From Balanoglossus misakiensis (taxonomy: Eukaryota; Hemichordata), in the NCBI GenBank assembly GCA_040954595.2, contig CM082593.2, positions 4,464,001 to 4,528,000 on the forward strand: 64,000 bases of DNA. Direction: 5' to 3'. The notes beneath the pieces were generated by a model that had not been told where the DNA came from, did no database searches, and was given only the letters and a program-made list of their open reading frames with translations. Each line of letters starts with the position of its first letter. Position 1 is the first letter of the stretch. The position numbers and the translations under genes are program-made. This document shows, in pieces, positions 1-13,147 of the stretch.

Positions 1-3000
1 CTCCGCGGGGTCATCGATGCAAGGCGACGGTGGCAAAACTAGGCGCCTATCGAATCTGAGACAAGCAAGCTGTCAGTTTTCCGTGGTGCAAAATATAAAA
101 AACACGCATCTCCGGTAAAAAGGTTGTAAGTTACTCCCCGTAATGTGCCTGTCGTGAAGACAACTTTCGTTTTGACATTTTTGCTTTGATGATTCCGAAT
201 CTGCGAGTGGGTATATACCGTCCGGCAGGTTTAAGTTGACTTAAATAGGCAAGAAGATAGGCGATAAATGTTATCGCGATTTTTTTTGCCGGGCTGAAGC
301 AGTGTGATGTGTGGTCTATCAGATCACTTCTGCTTGGATGCGACCGCTGAATACTGAGCAAGCTCCAAATCAACACCTTGCTTGAGCTTCAGTTATCGGC
401 GAATCACCGGGAATCATACACCCATAAAGATATGGTGCGACTTGTCTCTCCGCGTCTGGACATCACAATAGAAATGAACACAGCCTGCGGGCTTATGCTA
501 AATCAACCACGTTACGTACCCATACCTAACTATGGAGATAAACAAACCCCGGGTACAGCGTTACCGTTGTCGGCTCTTTGCTGGCCCACTCCGCTGTCTC
601 TGAGCCATTGTTCCCGTTTCAGTATGGAGTGTACGGTATTGCAAATAAGAACTTGAGACGACTGCTTATTCAAGCACCACTTTTGTTTTACCGAGTCCTT
701 TGTTATTCCGGTTGCACTGATCAAAACAGTGCCGCGGGCTATCGACCTGTCAGGTCAGCCAGCATGATGTACGCTCATGTATACACGCATTTTTCATGGT
801 ATGATATGATTTCAGACTTCGATTATGATTGCACCAAATGTTCAACAATTTCCAAGACTTTCTGGGGACACGTCGACGGCGCCCGGCCTTTTTCCCCTTG
901 CGAACAGCGACAATCGCTCCGGCCTGTTCTTGGATCGTTTCGCGATCCACGTTGCGGCGTTCGGATGATTAAAGTAACCGAGATAAAGTTTTTTCAGAGC
1001 AAAGACAAGACACTCGAAAGATAGCCTGCCTACACACGAAGCCATGCGAAAAGTACAAGTCTTTGCGCCGATACTCGAAACCATTGACATGATGGAAACA
1101 ACTGGCAGCATCTTGCTCAGTGATGCGATGAGTTCATCTCGCTGTGTTTACAAACAGATCTAGAAAGGTAAATATTTTGAGTGGGATTACAAAAAGAGCA
1201 GCAATTGGCCACAAAGCGACTTTTTGTCCCCGAGATTAAAATTGTGCTCTCGATACCCGAAATACGGGACGACCTCAGAAAACGGACCGGAATGAGATTC
1301 CACTTTTTGTCGCTGCATCAGCGGCGATGTGGCAGACACTATGGGTCTGGATGATCCCATTTTCAAACTGTCAAATTGGACTCAATGAAGCTTCAAGAAT
1401 TTGATACAATTTTATTACCCTCCCGATGACAGACAAAACCTTAATGATTTTCCCCGAATACACGCTTTGTTTGGGACATATTAATTTCAGTGACCAAACT
1501 CAGACGCTCCCTAATTACGTCGCGAAAAAATCACCAACCTACGAGTCGAACATTTCATCCGACGGAATAAAATTCTGCGTGATCATTGTGTATGTATTGG
1601 CGAAGCGTACAGTCGACTTGGCTCCGCGGATTCGCTATGTGTACCGTTCCAGATCACCGAAGAAACTCTCACCCAAGAGAAAACTAAAACAAAGTCTGAA
1701 TCATGCAAGCTGTATACGGTCACAGATTTAGATTTTCACAGATTTTTGTCCTAGGAACATTCAGAGATGCCACAGAAAGGAGCGTATCGCTGATCCTTGA
1801 TACAAAAATTGTATTCTGAGTGACAATTAAAATTATAGTGTTTTTTGGCCTGGGGTGTTAGTTTTATGAAAAGCCTCGTAAAAGCGAGAAAAAAATGTGG
1901 TTATTTAACAAAGTTTTATACCATCACAGAAAATCGCATGAAAGTGAATATCTGATAGCCAGCTGTTTACTCACTCACGTAGAATCTTCCACGTGCGTAA
2001 TGTATTTTAGGTAAAATAAAGTGGATTTGGCTAACATCTACAGATTATCAGGCGGGTGTGATTAACATTCAAAACTAGAAAGCGTGAAGTGTAAAATTTT
2101 AGCGATACGAAAGCAATTATTTTCGGCAGGGCGGCCTGTGCAGCGACTCGAAAAGCCGTAGATTTCACGGTCCTTGTAGGATTCGCCGGGAACACTAACC
2201 AAGGGTGTCTTTTGTGCTCGTTCAAATAATCCAACCGATTTTCGGGTGTGGAAGTATCAAAACACACAGATCTCCACAAAACAGCGTGCCTTTGCAAACT
2301 TCTGTGAACTGATGTGCGGAGAGCGGGGCCCAGCCAAGCGGGAGACGTGAAAGATGGTAAAACTATACGAGCCATGCGCTGAATATTCCACAACTTAGCC
2401 ATGTTTTTTTTATCTCTGGAGAAAAGCAAGGCGAACAACAATAAATGGAAAACAGGCGATGGAGATTTCCCGCTGGCGAGGATAACACAAATGAAAAAGT
2501 TTCAGAGCTGAAAAGTTAGGAAATTTTGAAAACAAAAGAGGTGTACGCACCGCGATACCTTGCCATCATTGTACGGCTAGAATCTCCCAGAGACGGCCTG
2601 AGTGTCCAGCAAAAATATTGACAATATAACACACTAATGAAGTTGGGAAATAAGTCAGATGTGTTTGGAGCTGCGTGGCAAATCCGTCCTATAGCAGTGT
2701 GGTTCCGCTTAGTGATGTGTGACTCAAAAACAGGTAAAAGTCTAAACTGAATGGAGAGGCGACGGCTATTGGCTACGCTTATTTAACAAATGTCCCTTAC
2801 TCTGATTGGACGGCTAAAAGTTAAAAGATTGTTATTTGTCAAGTAATCTAATTCTCGGCTTCCATATTGCCTAATTAGCACCTATCAATATTAATTTGGT
2901 TATGACAAGTAGGGTCTCTTACAACGCCGATGCAGCTCCATGACAACACCACCCCTAGGCGGCAGGAGGCAACAGCTCCGCGCTGTTCTTCGGACGTAGT

Positions 3001-6000
3001 CTTCCTGCATGCTGACCGATTCCGTTCCACTAGTCACCGAAAGAATGGCAAGGGTGCTGATGCCGCCGACCCGCTACGACCCCGTCGGAAAGCAAACTTC
3101 ACGAGGCTTGCTCGCTGTTTGATGCCTGATTAAACTAGAGACTTCCCTCAGTTAATTTCGTCGTAATTTTGTGGGTCACTAGTTTGTCTTGCGCGCAGCT
3201 TGGCAGGCTCGCCACTGCGCAGCTGACCCCGTCCGTCGATTACCGCGGCGCTCGCTAATTCGCCGACACCGGGATGGCTTTGAATAAATTTCCACCGCGA
3301 TGAGTTCCAACTCATTTACGTCGCAAGTGTACAAATTGATTCGACCACTTGCATGCCAGTTTCCGCAATGCTTTGTCGCTGAAAATGCTGCAAATTGCGA
3401 TTCATATAAGTATTTTCCGATCCTGCGCACTCCCGAGTCGGACAAAAACGCACAACCTTCAACCACACCGTCGAGCTGTCAATAACAAAACTCAAGGTGA
3501 CGGGTGCCTTTTAATTGCAAGATATTCATCCAAAAGTTGGCAATATTAACAATGAAAAATCCTCAATACTTCTTTAAGGTATACTTTTGAACAAGTGACG
3601 TCTTGTGAACTTTTATCAACTGTATTCCACATGGAAAATTAAAAATACTCAAGAACTAGTGGCTTATATACTTGTTTACAGATATGGTACTAATAATATT
3701 AACAGTATAAATATTATGATGAAAAAACGCAATATCTATATTTTAAAGTAAATTTCCATGGTTTCTTTATGTCAGTGAATTATGCTTACGTATGGAAGGT
3801 GCAACCACGTGACAAATTTAAGGCGGACGAAGGAGTTGGCGCGTCGACACCCGGGAGATCGGAGTAAAACTACAAACTGAAGTATCCGCTGTACGCATGA
3901 ACTCACGTGACATTGGCTCAAAATTTAACAAGTGACTTAAATTAGAATTCCAAGCGTATCCGCCCAATCCCGCGCTCCTTGGGTCGAGCTGGAAATGCAG
4001 GCAATTGGCGCCGTTGAGATCACACTCCAAGTCACCGACTTCCTCGATAATTAGCTATAGATTTTGATTTATCAGTTTTGAATGTTGTGCTCGAGTCTAT
4101 TGTTAATAGATGAGAAGTGGAGGGGTTTTGCTGGTCGCTGACAGAATTGGCAGATAAGGCAGATCCTCGGATTAGCGATCAACAGACAAACGAATAAGTG
4201 GGCAAGATGAATGGGCCTCCTGATACAGCAATATAAACATCAGACCGATCAAAGATAAAGCCTTCCTCTGACTCCTAATAGCTTCTCCGCTCATTTTCAA
4301 AGCTTTTAATGCACAATCTCGTGCAACAGAGCTACACCGCCACGGAGATATCAGTGCTCCGCTACAAATTTGAAAATTTCCCTTTCGCACTCAAGCCGCG
4401 ATTTTGACCGATGTAATATTACCGTAATTCCCTTTCTCCGAGCAAACGACAGAAATGCTACTTATCCGGCCAGTGGTTATAGTTCTGTTAAGATATCTCG
4501 CAAATTAACAATGGAACGCACGGTTGTACAAGGCGAGCTTTCTGTTCTATTACTCCGATGCATGTTCAGTCAGTAAAAATTAGGTTTCACGTTTCTCTGT
4601 TTTTAAAACAGTGGATACAAATATCTGGAAACAGTTGGTTGATTTGTATACGGTTATATTAGATACCATGTGCAGTACCTTAATTATTTTAAAGTGCGCT
4701 ACGATATTAAGAAGTTCAGAGAATATAAGGTGCCCCTGGTTTTATCACGGGAAAGAAAACACAAAATTACCAGATTTGATGCGTACGCATAGGTTTTAAC
4801 CTCGTATTTTGGGTTCCCGGTCATAAATTCGGGAGAAGCGTTCAAAATGCGGTGTAATCTAATCAGATTTACTGTTCTTGTCTTTGGCAAGCTTTGGAAA
4901 ACATTGCTGCACTACACCGTGCGTCGCAGTCGACAACACTGTGGCGGGATAATCTAATGGCAAAATTATTACTGATACTCGAATAAACGCAGCAGGTGTA
5001 ATTGTACGTAGATTAGCCCTAAGTGTCTCAAATTCATATAAACCGCCGAAATCGAGTCTCTCGATATCAGCTTTCAGAGCGACGGGCAGGAGAACTGCTC
5101 GCTGAAATTCTTCCCATATTTCATGGCGCGGGGAAAAAATAGAAATATTTGTATGTAAATATTAGCCGGGGAAAATCATCATTTGAGAAGGATGAATTCC
5201 CGGGTTTTTGGATAGTCCCAAGGAAGGGGGATGGAGATGGTTTAGATAGGAGAGCGATCTAGGAGCTGGTGACAGGTTTGATCGATGACTATCTGGAGAG
5301 CGAATGCTGATGCATGATTTATAAGTCGTTTGATGCTTATCAGCCGAGTTGTGAGGTAAAAACGCCCATCTGACGGCACATACAGGTAAGTTTCATTAAC
5401 TGTAAGCGTACTATGGGGAAATCTGAGTGTAAGCATGATCAGCTTGGTGGGTATTAGGCCGACCTTCGCCACTAGAGCACTGCCCGTCACACTCTGCCAT
5501 CAATGCATTATGTAAGAAACGTCATGAAACTTCTGTATTATAAGCTTTTGTGCTCGATAAGCATCTATTGTCCTCCGCAAACTTTGATTAAATATTTTTA
5601 ATGAGTTTTTGTCGTGATGGGTCGCGGATCTTGGATAAATCAACTGTCTTTACGACCGATTTTCTTAGGAATTCTCATCTATCACGAGAATTATGGGCGC
5701 ATCTTTTTTTTCCGCTGTCTTGAGTCCTATATGTCCTGATCCGTATGTAAACGTTACAGCATGGGTGTGGTCAACAAAGTAATGCTTCCAGAAAATGATA
5801 AAAAATTTAAAGCTCATTTTCATAAAAAAAAGCATGTCGCTTTTCATCTATATTTTGATTTAACGTTGTCAAGCGCCACAAAAGAAAAAAAAACGTGCGC
5901 GTGCTCAACTATACATCCATTCGATCAAAATTACGAATCTTCTAATTTTTTTGTTTGCCGGCCGGTTGTTGTGTTTTAAGGACACCTATCGATCCGGAGG

Positions 6001-8080
6001 TGACAGATTTGATTGCCGTGGCCGATGCATTTAATGGAATGTAGAAAGTGTTAGGGATCAGACGCTTCATTAGTTTACCACTAGTACGGCTAAGCTTCAT
6101 TTGTTGTGTTGGAGACACAGATTAAGCACGGGCCTGATAACCGGTAAGCCAGGCAGAGCAAACCATCCGCGCACAGCATCTGCAAAGGTAACACGGCGTG
6201 AAATGGCGCAACATAGTCAGTCGTCGTCTTTCTCATTAACTTCTATAATTTTCGCGCCAAACGATCGCAAGGTGTCATTTAGCTATTATTTCATGCTATG
6301 GTAAGTAACCAAGCGACTCATTATTCACCTCGTTGAGATTTAACACCTTGATTCTTGCGCGCCACTGTTCGCCATGACTGAGTTTTGCGGCAAAAAAAAA
6401 AACTTGCGTAAGAAAATTTCCTGGATTTCTAGTTGTCGCTTTTAGCCGTGCTTTCAAATGATGAGATAAATGACTCGACTCGACTTTTTTCCGACAGTGC
6501 CCTCACTCATGAATTTCATCAAATATTCAAACGCAGACAGATAACACAATGCAGGATATAGTCACAAACCTTGTTTCCTTATCTATGACCTTGTTGCCTC
6601 ACGTTCATTCTACCACAACTACATCTAACACTACCACTTCCCGCGGAGAAATGCAATGTAACAATATCGATTTTGAAATCGAAAATTTATGATACCCTGA
6701 ACATTTCGCTCGAATAGCCAATCCGTGTCTGAAGAGGGTCTTCGAAATAATTATTTTAAATTGTAATTTTTCATGTCTAGGTGTTCTATTGTTTGTTGGT
6801 CTTATTTGTTTAATTATTATATTTTTTTCATTAATTAGATTGTTATTTTCCGAACAATTTTATTTTTTGACATTTCTCCGTGTCGGGACGAAATTTCGTT
6901 TTCGGACCCCTGGTTGCAGACAGTTCCTATTGAAAACCCTGACACCATGTGGCACATAGGCAAAGTTGGGCGCGGGCCGTCATCGCGCAATTAATATTCA
7001 AAAGAATTCTTTCAACAAACACACCAGTGGCAGTCGTCCTAATTCGGTTTCATTTGAATGGATTTTCGTTCATTGAAAGATTGCAGCGATAGTTATAGGA
7101 AATTGCGCAGTGCGTAACATACGACAGAGGAGATTCTGTGGACGCTACCGTTAAACGTGCCCGCTCTTATTGTTTTTACCTATAGCCGTGGCTGTCAATA
7201 CGAATCTAGTTTATCGCTCGCCGAGCTACATTATTTTCAAGTGACAAAACAACCACCCGTATGCGTTGGCGGGGATTGCATATTAACGCGAAGTAAATAT
7301 GGCGCCAGTTTAAGAATGGCCAAAAGTTCATTGGAGAGGTGAGCGCTGATGAAAACCCTGGCCAATCATAATCTAACAGACGACAACCAGACAAAAAGCG
7401 AAGAAAGAGCCCTTGAAAGCGCGGTAACTTGATTTGCTGATTATCAATTTACGAGTCAAAACTGATGTTCGGCATTGTATAAACTAAATCGATGTTACAA
7501 GTAATTCCAGCGGCGATTGCACCGATAGCAACTTTAATTTTGCTCATTTTTGCAAATAATCCAATCTTGACGAAAGACCTGTTATCTGATCAAAACCTCC
7601 ATATTAGGTATTCTTTTCCAAAGCTCTAGGCTCACATAGCTAAAGTCAGAAAATCGGTACCGCCAATTATTTGTCCAAGCGTTATCCCAGGACCAGAAAA
7701 TACAAACTCGTCTCAAATTAGTATTTAATCTTACCATGAATAAATTAATTGGTAATTCGGGAAAGTGCTCTCGCATTAAGTTGGCTATACATACGTCGCG
7801 TCGCAATTTTCACTTCAATAACAATGAACTTGGACAATGTGGAAGTTGATGTTTTATTGAAAACTCCTCAAATCTGACCTATAATCGACACAGCAAATAA
7901 TTAAGATACAGTAAAAACACTCCGCTTGTGCATAATGCAATATGTTACGTCCCAAGAGATGCAGAATTCGTGTTTATCTATAGGCGTAAACGACCCCTAA
8001 AAGACAAACCCCTATATGCATTCAACCATGTGTAATCGTGAAAATACGCCTCCCCTGCATAACAATTTTCGTACACTGCC
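1..8080. other. non-coding stretch, no gene recognised
   Basis: Open frames are at most about 150 codons, resemble no family I recognise and lie on both strands. CpG-richer patches occur near 880-960 and 2940-3270. No tRNA, transposon coding sequence or microsatellite of note was seen. Confidence 0.6.
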
Positions 8081-8134
8081 GTGACATGTGGACAGCGAGT
8101 GTGTCACGTGACATGTGGACAGCAAGTGGGTCAC
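8081..8134. repeat. 27-bp tandem repeat, two copies, each palindromic at its ends
   Basis: Copies 8081-8107 and 8108-8134 differ at two bases. The first starts GTGACA and ends TGTCAC, so it is an inverted repeat as well as a tandem unit. Confidence 0.9.
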
Positions 8135-8420
8135 ATGGTCACCAAAAGAATAGAATAGGTACTTCATGTTTTCTTTATTTGAAACTCAGAATTAACTTTT
8201 CTTTCTGATAATAATTTTCATTATTTTTTCTGATTCAGCTTGCGGTTACTCGAGTGGATCTTCAAAACAGCAGCCATGCGACGATTTCGCTCAGAGGACA
8301 GAGAACAGTCTCTGTCCACGTTTTGAGTCGCCCGGGGAGTTCAAAAAACACACGGCAACCGCCATCTTGAAAAGCTACTATTAGCAATAGACAGCAAGGG
8401 CCGTTGTCTGATACACGAAT

Positions 8421-8452
8421 ATGTATAATATTCAGAAGAGAATATTACACAT
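8421..8452. repeat. hairpin with 13-bp arms
   Basis: ATGTATAATATTC and GAATATTACACAT pair at 12 of 13 positions around the loop AGAAGA. Confidence 0.85.
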
Positions 8453-8773
8453 ACTTCGGGGCCACGTGGAGTATGAATGACAGAGTGGGTGAATCGTTGC
8501 CCCTGACCACCACAGCTTGCCTCGGGTCATCGAACCATCACCGTAGCAGCACACTAATCTGATGTAAATTATTATTAGATAGAAATCCTTGGAAAACCAA
8601 TCAACACCATTTAGTTAAAAGAGAGAGTCAAAGTGGCGTTCAAGTTCACGACATCGGCTGTTCTTGTGGTTCAGAGACCACTCGTGCCCCATGGCTCCAT
8701 ATCAAACAAATTGGTTTAATACATCTTGTGTGTATTGATATAGAAAGTATAGGAGAAGGGAGCCAGCAAGCTC

Positions 8774-8774
<1 letters not shown>

Positions 8775-8810
<36 letters not shown>

Positions 8811-8812
8811 TC

Positions 8813-8858
<46 letters not shown>

Positions 8859-8860
8859 GG
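8775..8860. repeat. compound microsatellite (CAT)12 then (GTT)n
   Basis: Twelve uninterrupted CAT units (8775-8810) are followed after a few bases by about 15 GTT units (8814-8860). Confidence 0.97.
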
Positions 8861-11800
8861 TATTTGTCAGAGGAAGGTTACATTTTCACGTGTTCTATAC
8901 GTAGCCGTAGATGCAACCACTAATTTTAGGGTCAAGATAAAGTCTACAAACATTCGGATCATAATTTTCAGTTGGTGATTGACCTCTTGGTGTTCGCAAT
9001 CACAGTCTTGTTTCCCGCTAATTTATGGGTCACACTAATCAAAGTATTTCCCACTCTCTTCATTGCCAATATCAGCCATGTTCTAGTAACGGCGTACTTT
9101 ACTCCCAACCCAGGCTGTCAAAGCAATTACACGGCTTGGCCTAAATGCAAATAGCGACGGGCCATTAGAGAGTAAACGATATATTTACTTTTGACATGGA
9201 CTGGTCTTGTGTACAGTCGCAGTTTCTGGGGTAAATTATTATACCTCGGAAGCAATAACAGTATATGACCCCCATATAAATATTTGAAAAGAAAACAAGT
9301 TTTTCAATAAAATTGTCGAAAGACGAGTGTGATTTGGCGGGAAAGTGACAGACGACAGGGTTCAGTTGTTCGATCTTTCTGTTGAAGGTTTTCAGATCTA
9401 CTAAATTTCTGTCGATTTGTTTTCTGAACTTCCATGTCATGTGACAGAGATTTTCTTTCTTAATTATTGCGTTTTCTGGATGCAACACCAGCCCTACTTC
9501 CTTTGAATGTACTTTGGGAACGCAGCTGACAAGACGACACCAAGCCGCCATTATCTTTCAAGACACTGAACTATCGGAGACTGAAAATTCCACTGCGGTG
9601 AGTGCGTCTCCCTCAAGTAAACATTGCCCGTCCTATTGGTAATTATCCTTGTTTATTTGCTGGCTTCCGAGGAGGTGTACTTCACCCGAACAAACACTTT
9701 ATCACAACTATTATCTTTACCACCGTGACACGGCGCATCATAAAGATCTCGCCTTTCAACAAATGTTAATAGTTACACTAAAGCGATGATAGCTGAATCA
9801 CATATGGTGGCATCGTCAATGATTTTCCCATGTATGCTCCGTGTGCGTACACTCAGCGTTCCTTTCCCATTCTGACTTCGTCAAAAACTTTGAAACAAAA
9901 ACAAAGGGGGTTCCAAAGTGATTTATCTTTTGTTTGCGTACATTATTTTGATTAATTTGCCTTGGATGAAATGAAACTGGTATACAGGTTCTCGTGAAAT
10001 AAGTAAACTCATCAGGGAAAACGTATAGTTGGCTTGTTTGTGAGTTGAGATAGTAGGATGGGATGGCAGGTGACGTAGGGTCGTCGTTTCTTTTGTTCCC
10101 GGGATGTAAAACAAGTTTGAGTACACAGAAAATAATTCGGGACTATAAAATTGACGTTATCTTTCTCGGGTTTCCACGGACGGACCAAAATTGTATTTAC
10201 GCATCATGGTTGATATGATATGATTTAAAGCAAGCTTGACAGCGTGGCGTCTTCTGTTTGTATTTAAGCTGTGGTATTAAAATGAATGTAAGAAACGTTC
10301 AGAGAAGAGAAAAAACAGAGTTTTGGTCGAATCTTTCTGGGCCGTGTGAAAACCGTAATAAATTCAAGATGTAGCGACTGCGTGATTGAATGACGCGGCG
10401 CTTACCACACAGCGCGGCCATCCATCCAGAATCCAATATTCAAACCAGACCCGACACGACATGTTAGACCCCGAATTCATCATCTCTTTATTTTTTGTTT
10501 TCTTAACCCTTGTATGACCTCTGTCAGACAGCGGCCGGTCACCCTCTCGGGCGGGAAGAAAAATGGTGGCTTTGTCTGGCTGGTGCTGGGGCGAAGCCAA
10601 AAGTCATCAGACAGGGTGCGTATACTGGCGAGACTAGACTAAGACGAGGGAAACAGTAGCTAGGAACGAGGAATGTTAATGATATATTTGTGTTGGAATT
10701 AAGCAAATAAAGTCGACGACGAGGCAGACTGTTTATGTCGACATGCTGAGCTAATAATTGCCGTAAGTAGTAAAGATACATTTGTGGCAAACGATACAGG
10801 ATAAATACGGAGCGTTTTATTGGGTATCAGTAACACAGACCCATCTCAAGTGAATAAATATTATTGTAACCCGCGGAGCATTCAATAGACTTTAAAGAGA
10901 TTTATTGGTAAAGACAGTTCGGTGTCTAAACAATTTTTCCGTCAGCAGATCGACTCGGCCGGTTCTACTTAACCGACTTCGCGGAAAAAATATCGTCTGA
11001 ACTTTGTGCCCAGCTCGTTTTATCACTTTCGCCTGTCAAGAAAAAAGTGACATTTTAAATTTGGCCATGCCTTTTTGATTGAGTAGTGTTTATCACAAGA
11101 TTAAAGATGAGATGCGTGTATAATGAGTAATGGCTTCTCATTCCTGTGACTGACGACTTCCTTTCTGGAAAAAATTCCGAACAGGTTTGGTCAGTTTGGA
11201 CGAAAGAGGAACGCACCCTGCAAAAGACTGCCGGCGAATTTGCTTCCCATGTGGACATACTTTCTCAAAAAATAACCGAATTCAACAAAAAATATTACTC
11301 CGATTAACAATGTGAGAAGTATTTGATCTAGTGCGCATTCTTGAAGAAAATTCGCTCAGTCCTCGAAAGCAAGTCACCCTCCGGAACCGACAGAACATAA
11401 TTGTAAATTTCGAATTGGAATATGGTGCGTAAAAGTCGACGTGGGACAGACTTGAGTAGCTGTCTGAATGTAATTCTGCGAGCAGTGGAGATCCATCTGT
11501 ACTTAGTTGCTTTGGGACAAACACAAAGGCACTAATAACACTGTAAGGTTTAATCTTCTGTTGGGTTGGCCATACAATACCGCACGTGACTCTACCAGCC
11601 GTGGTTTTGTACCACCAACTACAGCCACTCCACGTCACTTTCACAATACGCACATGTCGGGCACGCGCCGCACTCGGTGAAGTCAGCCGAACAGGCGATG
11701 TGTAGAGACTGACTCGGGCCCGTAGCATGGCATGGCCAGCGTAATTGCCATCCAAAGAAAAGGAACGAAAGTTGCGTATCTTGCGCCCATGTGAGAAGTT

Positions 11801-13097
11801 ACACAATTAATGTAACTCGGAGTCAAGGGTCATGTGAAAGTCGAGAGATGGTGTTATAAACGAACGTGGTATTTTTCTTTTCCTTCCAAGGAGGGCAAGT
11901 TGTATACTCCACGGGCCTCTACTTCTCAAAATACTGTATTAAGTTTGAAAAGTTGCAGATGGTCCCTCGTTCGGAACAATTAAGTTTACCACATATTGCT
12001 GATGAATGCAACGTCCACGGGTGAACGTCTATCTTGCGTTTGAGAAGTGGTCACGGATCTCGAATAACACTCGCGGTGTTGTGTGAGAGTCTTACCAACA
12101 AAGTGGACGTTGTCGGCGGCGAGGAAACGCCGGTTATCAGGGCGACTTTGAAGAGAAACAGCGGCATATGATGTGTTACAAGAGAGCGCTCATATCACGA
12201 GATTGTAATCCAATTGTTTAAGATGTAGATTGCATCTAGTTAAAGTTTGACGCCCGGGACGTAATTTTGTAAAAATCTGTCGAAAACGTCGACGATGTCG
12301 CGTGACGTGTCAACGCGCTCAAAGCGAGCACAATTTACGATGTAATCTATCGCTAGCGCCAAGTTCCGAAATGACGTTAATGAATTCTTGTAATACGCCG
12401 ACGGCGTGATAAATGTTGTTTCATTTGTCTAATCACAAGAACCTGGTATCCGCTGATTTTCCTCGATAAAACCCTAATTTTTGATGTATTGCTTTTGATG
12501 CGTCTACCATATTTTGTTGTTATTAGTAATGACGAGGTTATGGATTCCCACATTAGCTGTGATCTTCATGAATCGCGGATGGCCCCAATCTTTGACCAGA
12601 TCTGAAATCGAGAACCGAAAAATAAAACCGCACTGAAATTTGAAATTATCGTCTCCGTTGCCGTCATTAATACATGTCAGCGGCGATCAACTTATTTCGG
12701 CATCAGTGTAAAATTAAAATCGGATACCAAAGTGACTCAAAGTGTCAGATAAGTTACTGCTTAAATCTTGAAACAACAACGCTTGGCGTAATTTGACGTG
12801 GTTTGCCGGTCAAAACATTCGTTGGATCCGTACAATATTTTAAAAGTCCAACTTGTCAAACCGGAGCCCGATTCTTTTCCTTGAATGCGAGAGTTTTTGT
12901 TAATTCTGTCTTCTGCGTCTCTATGGCCATCTAATCTGAAAACTCGGCTACTCGGATATTGTTGTGTTTCTTGTCTTATAATTCCATTCAAACATATGTC
13001 AACAGGGTCCAGTTGGGTCATAGGGCAGTTGGTGTCAAAGTTCACGAGATGGAAAACGTTAACATCAAAACTTTCATTAAGTCTCAACATACGTACA

Positions 13098-13147
13098 AAC
13101 AGACAGACAGACATACAGACACACAGACACACACACATACGCACATG
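13098..13147. repeat. (CAGA)n/(CA)n microsatellite
   Basis: CAGA units grade into CA-rich repeats. This low complexity explains the open frames on both strands here. Confidence 0.9.

Noticed and set aside
9165-9551. 128-codon minus-strand frame starting MAAW
   Set aside because: The Met context looks plausible but the sequence matches no family I know, and a THAP-type comparison did not hold up.
11282-11806. 174-codon minus-strand open frame
   Set aside because: No recognisable domain, and at this base composition a frame of this length is expected roughly by chance in 64 kb; no splice or promoter context supports it.
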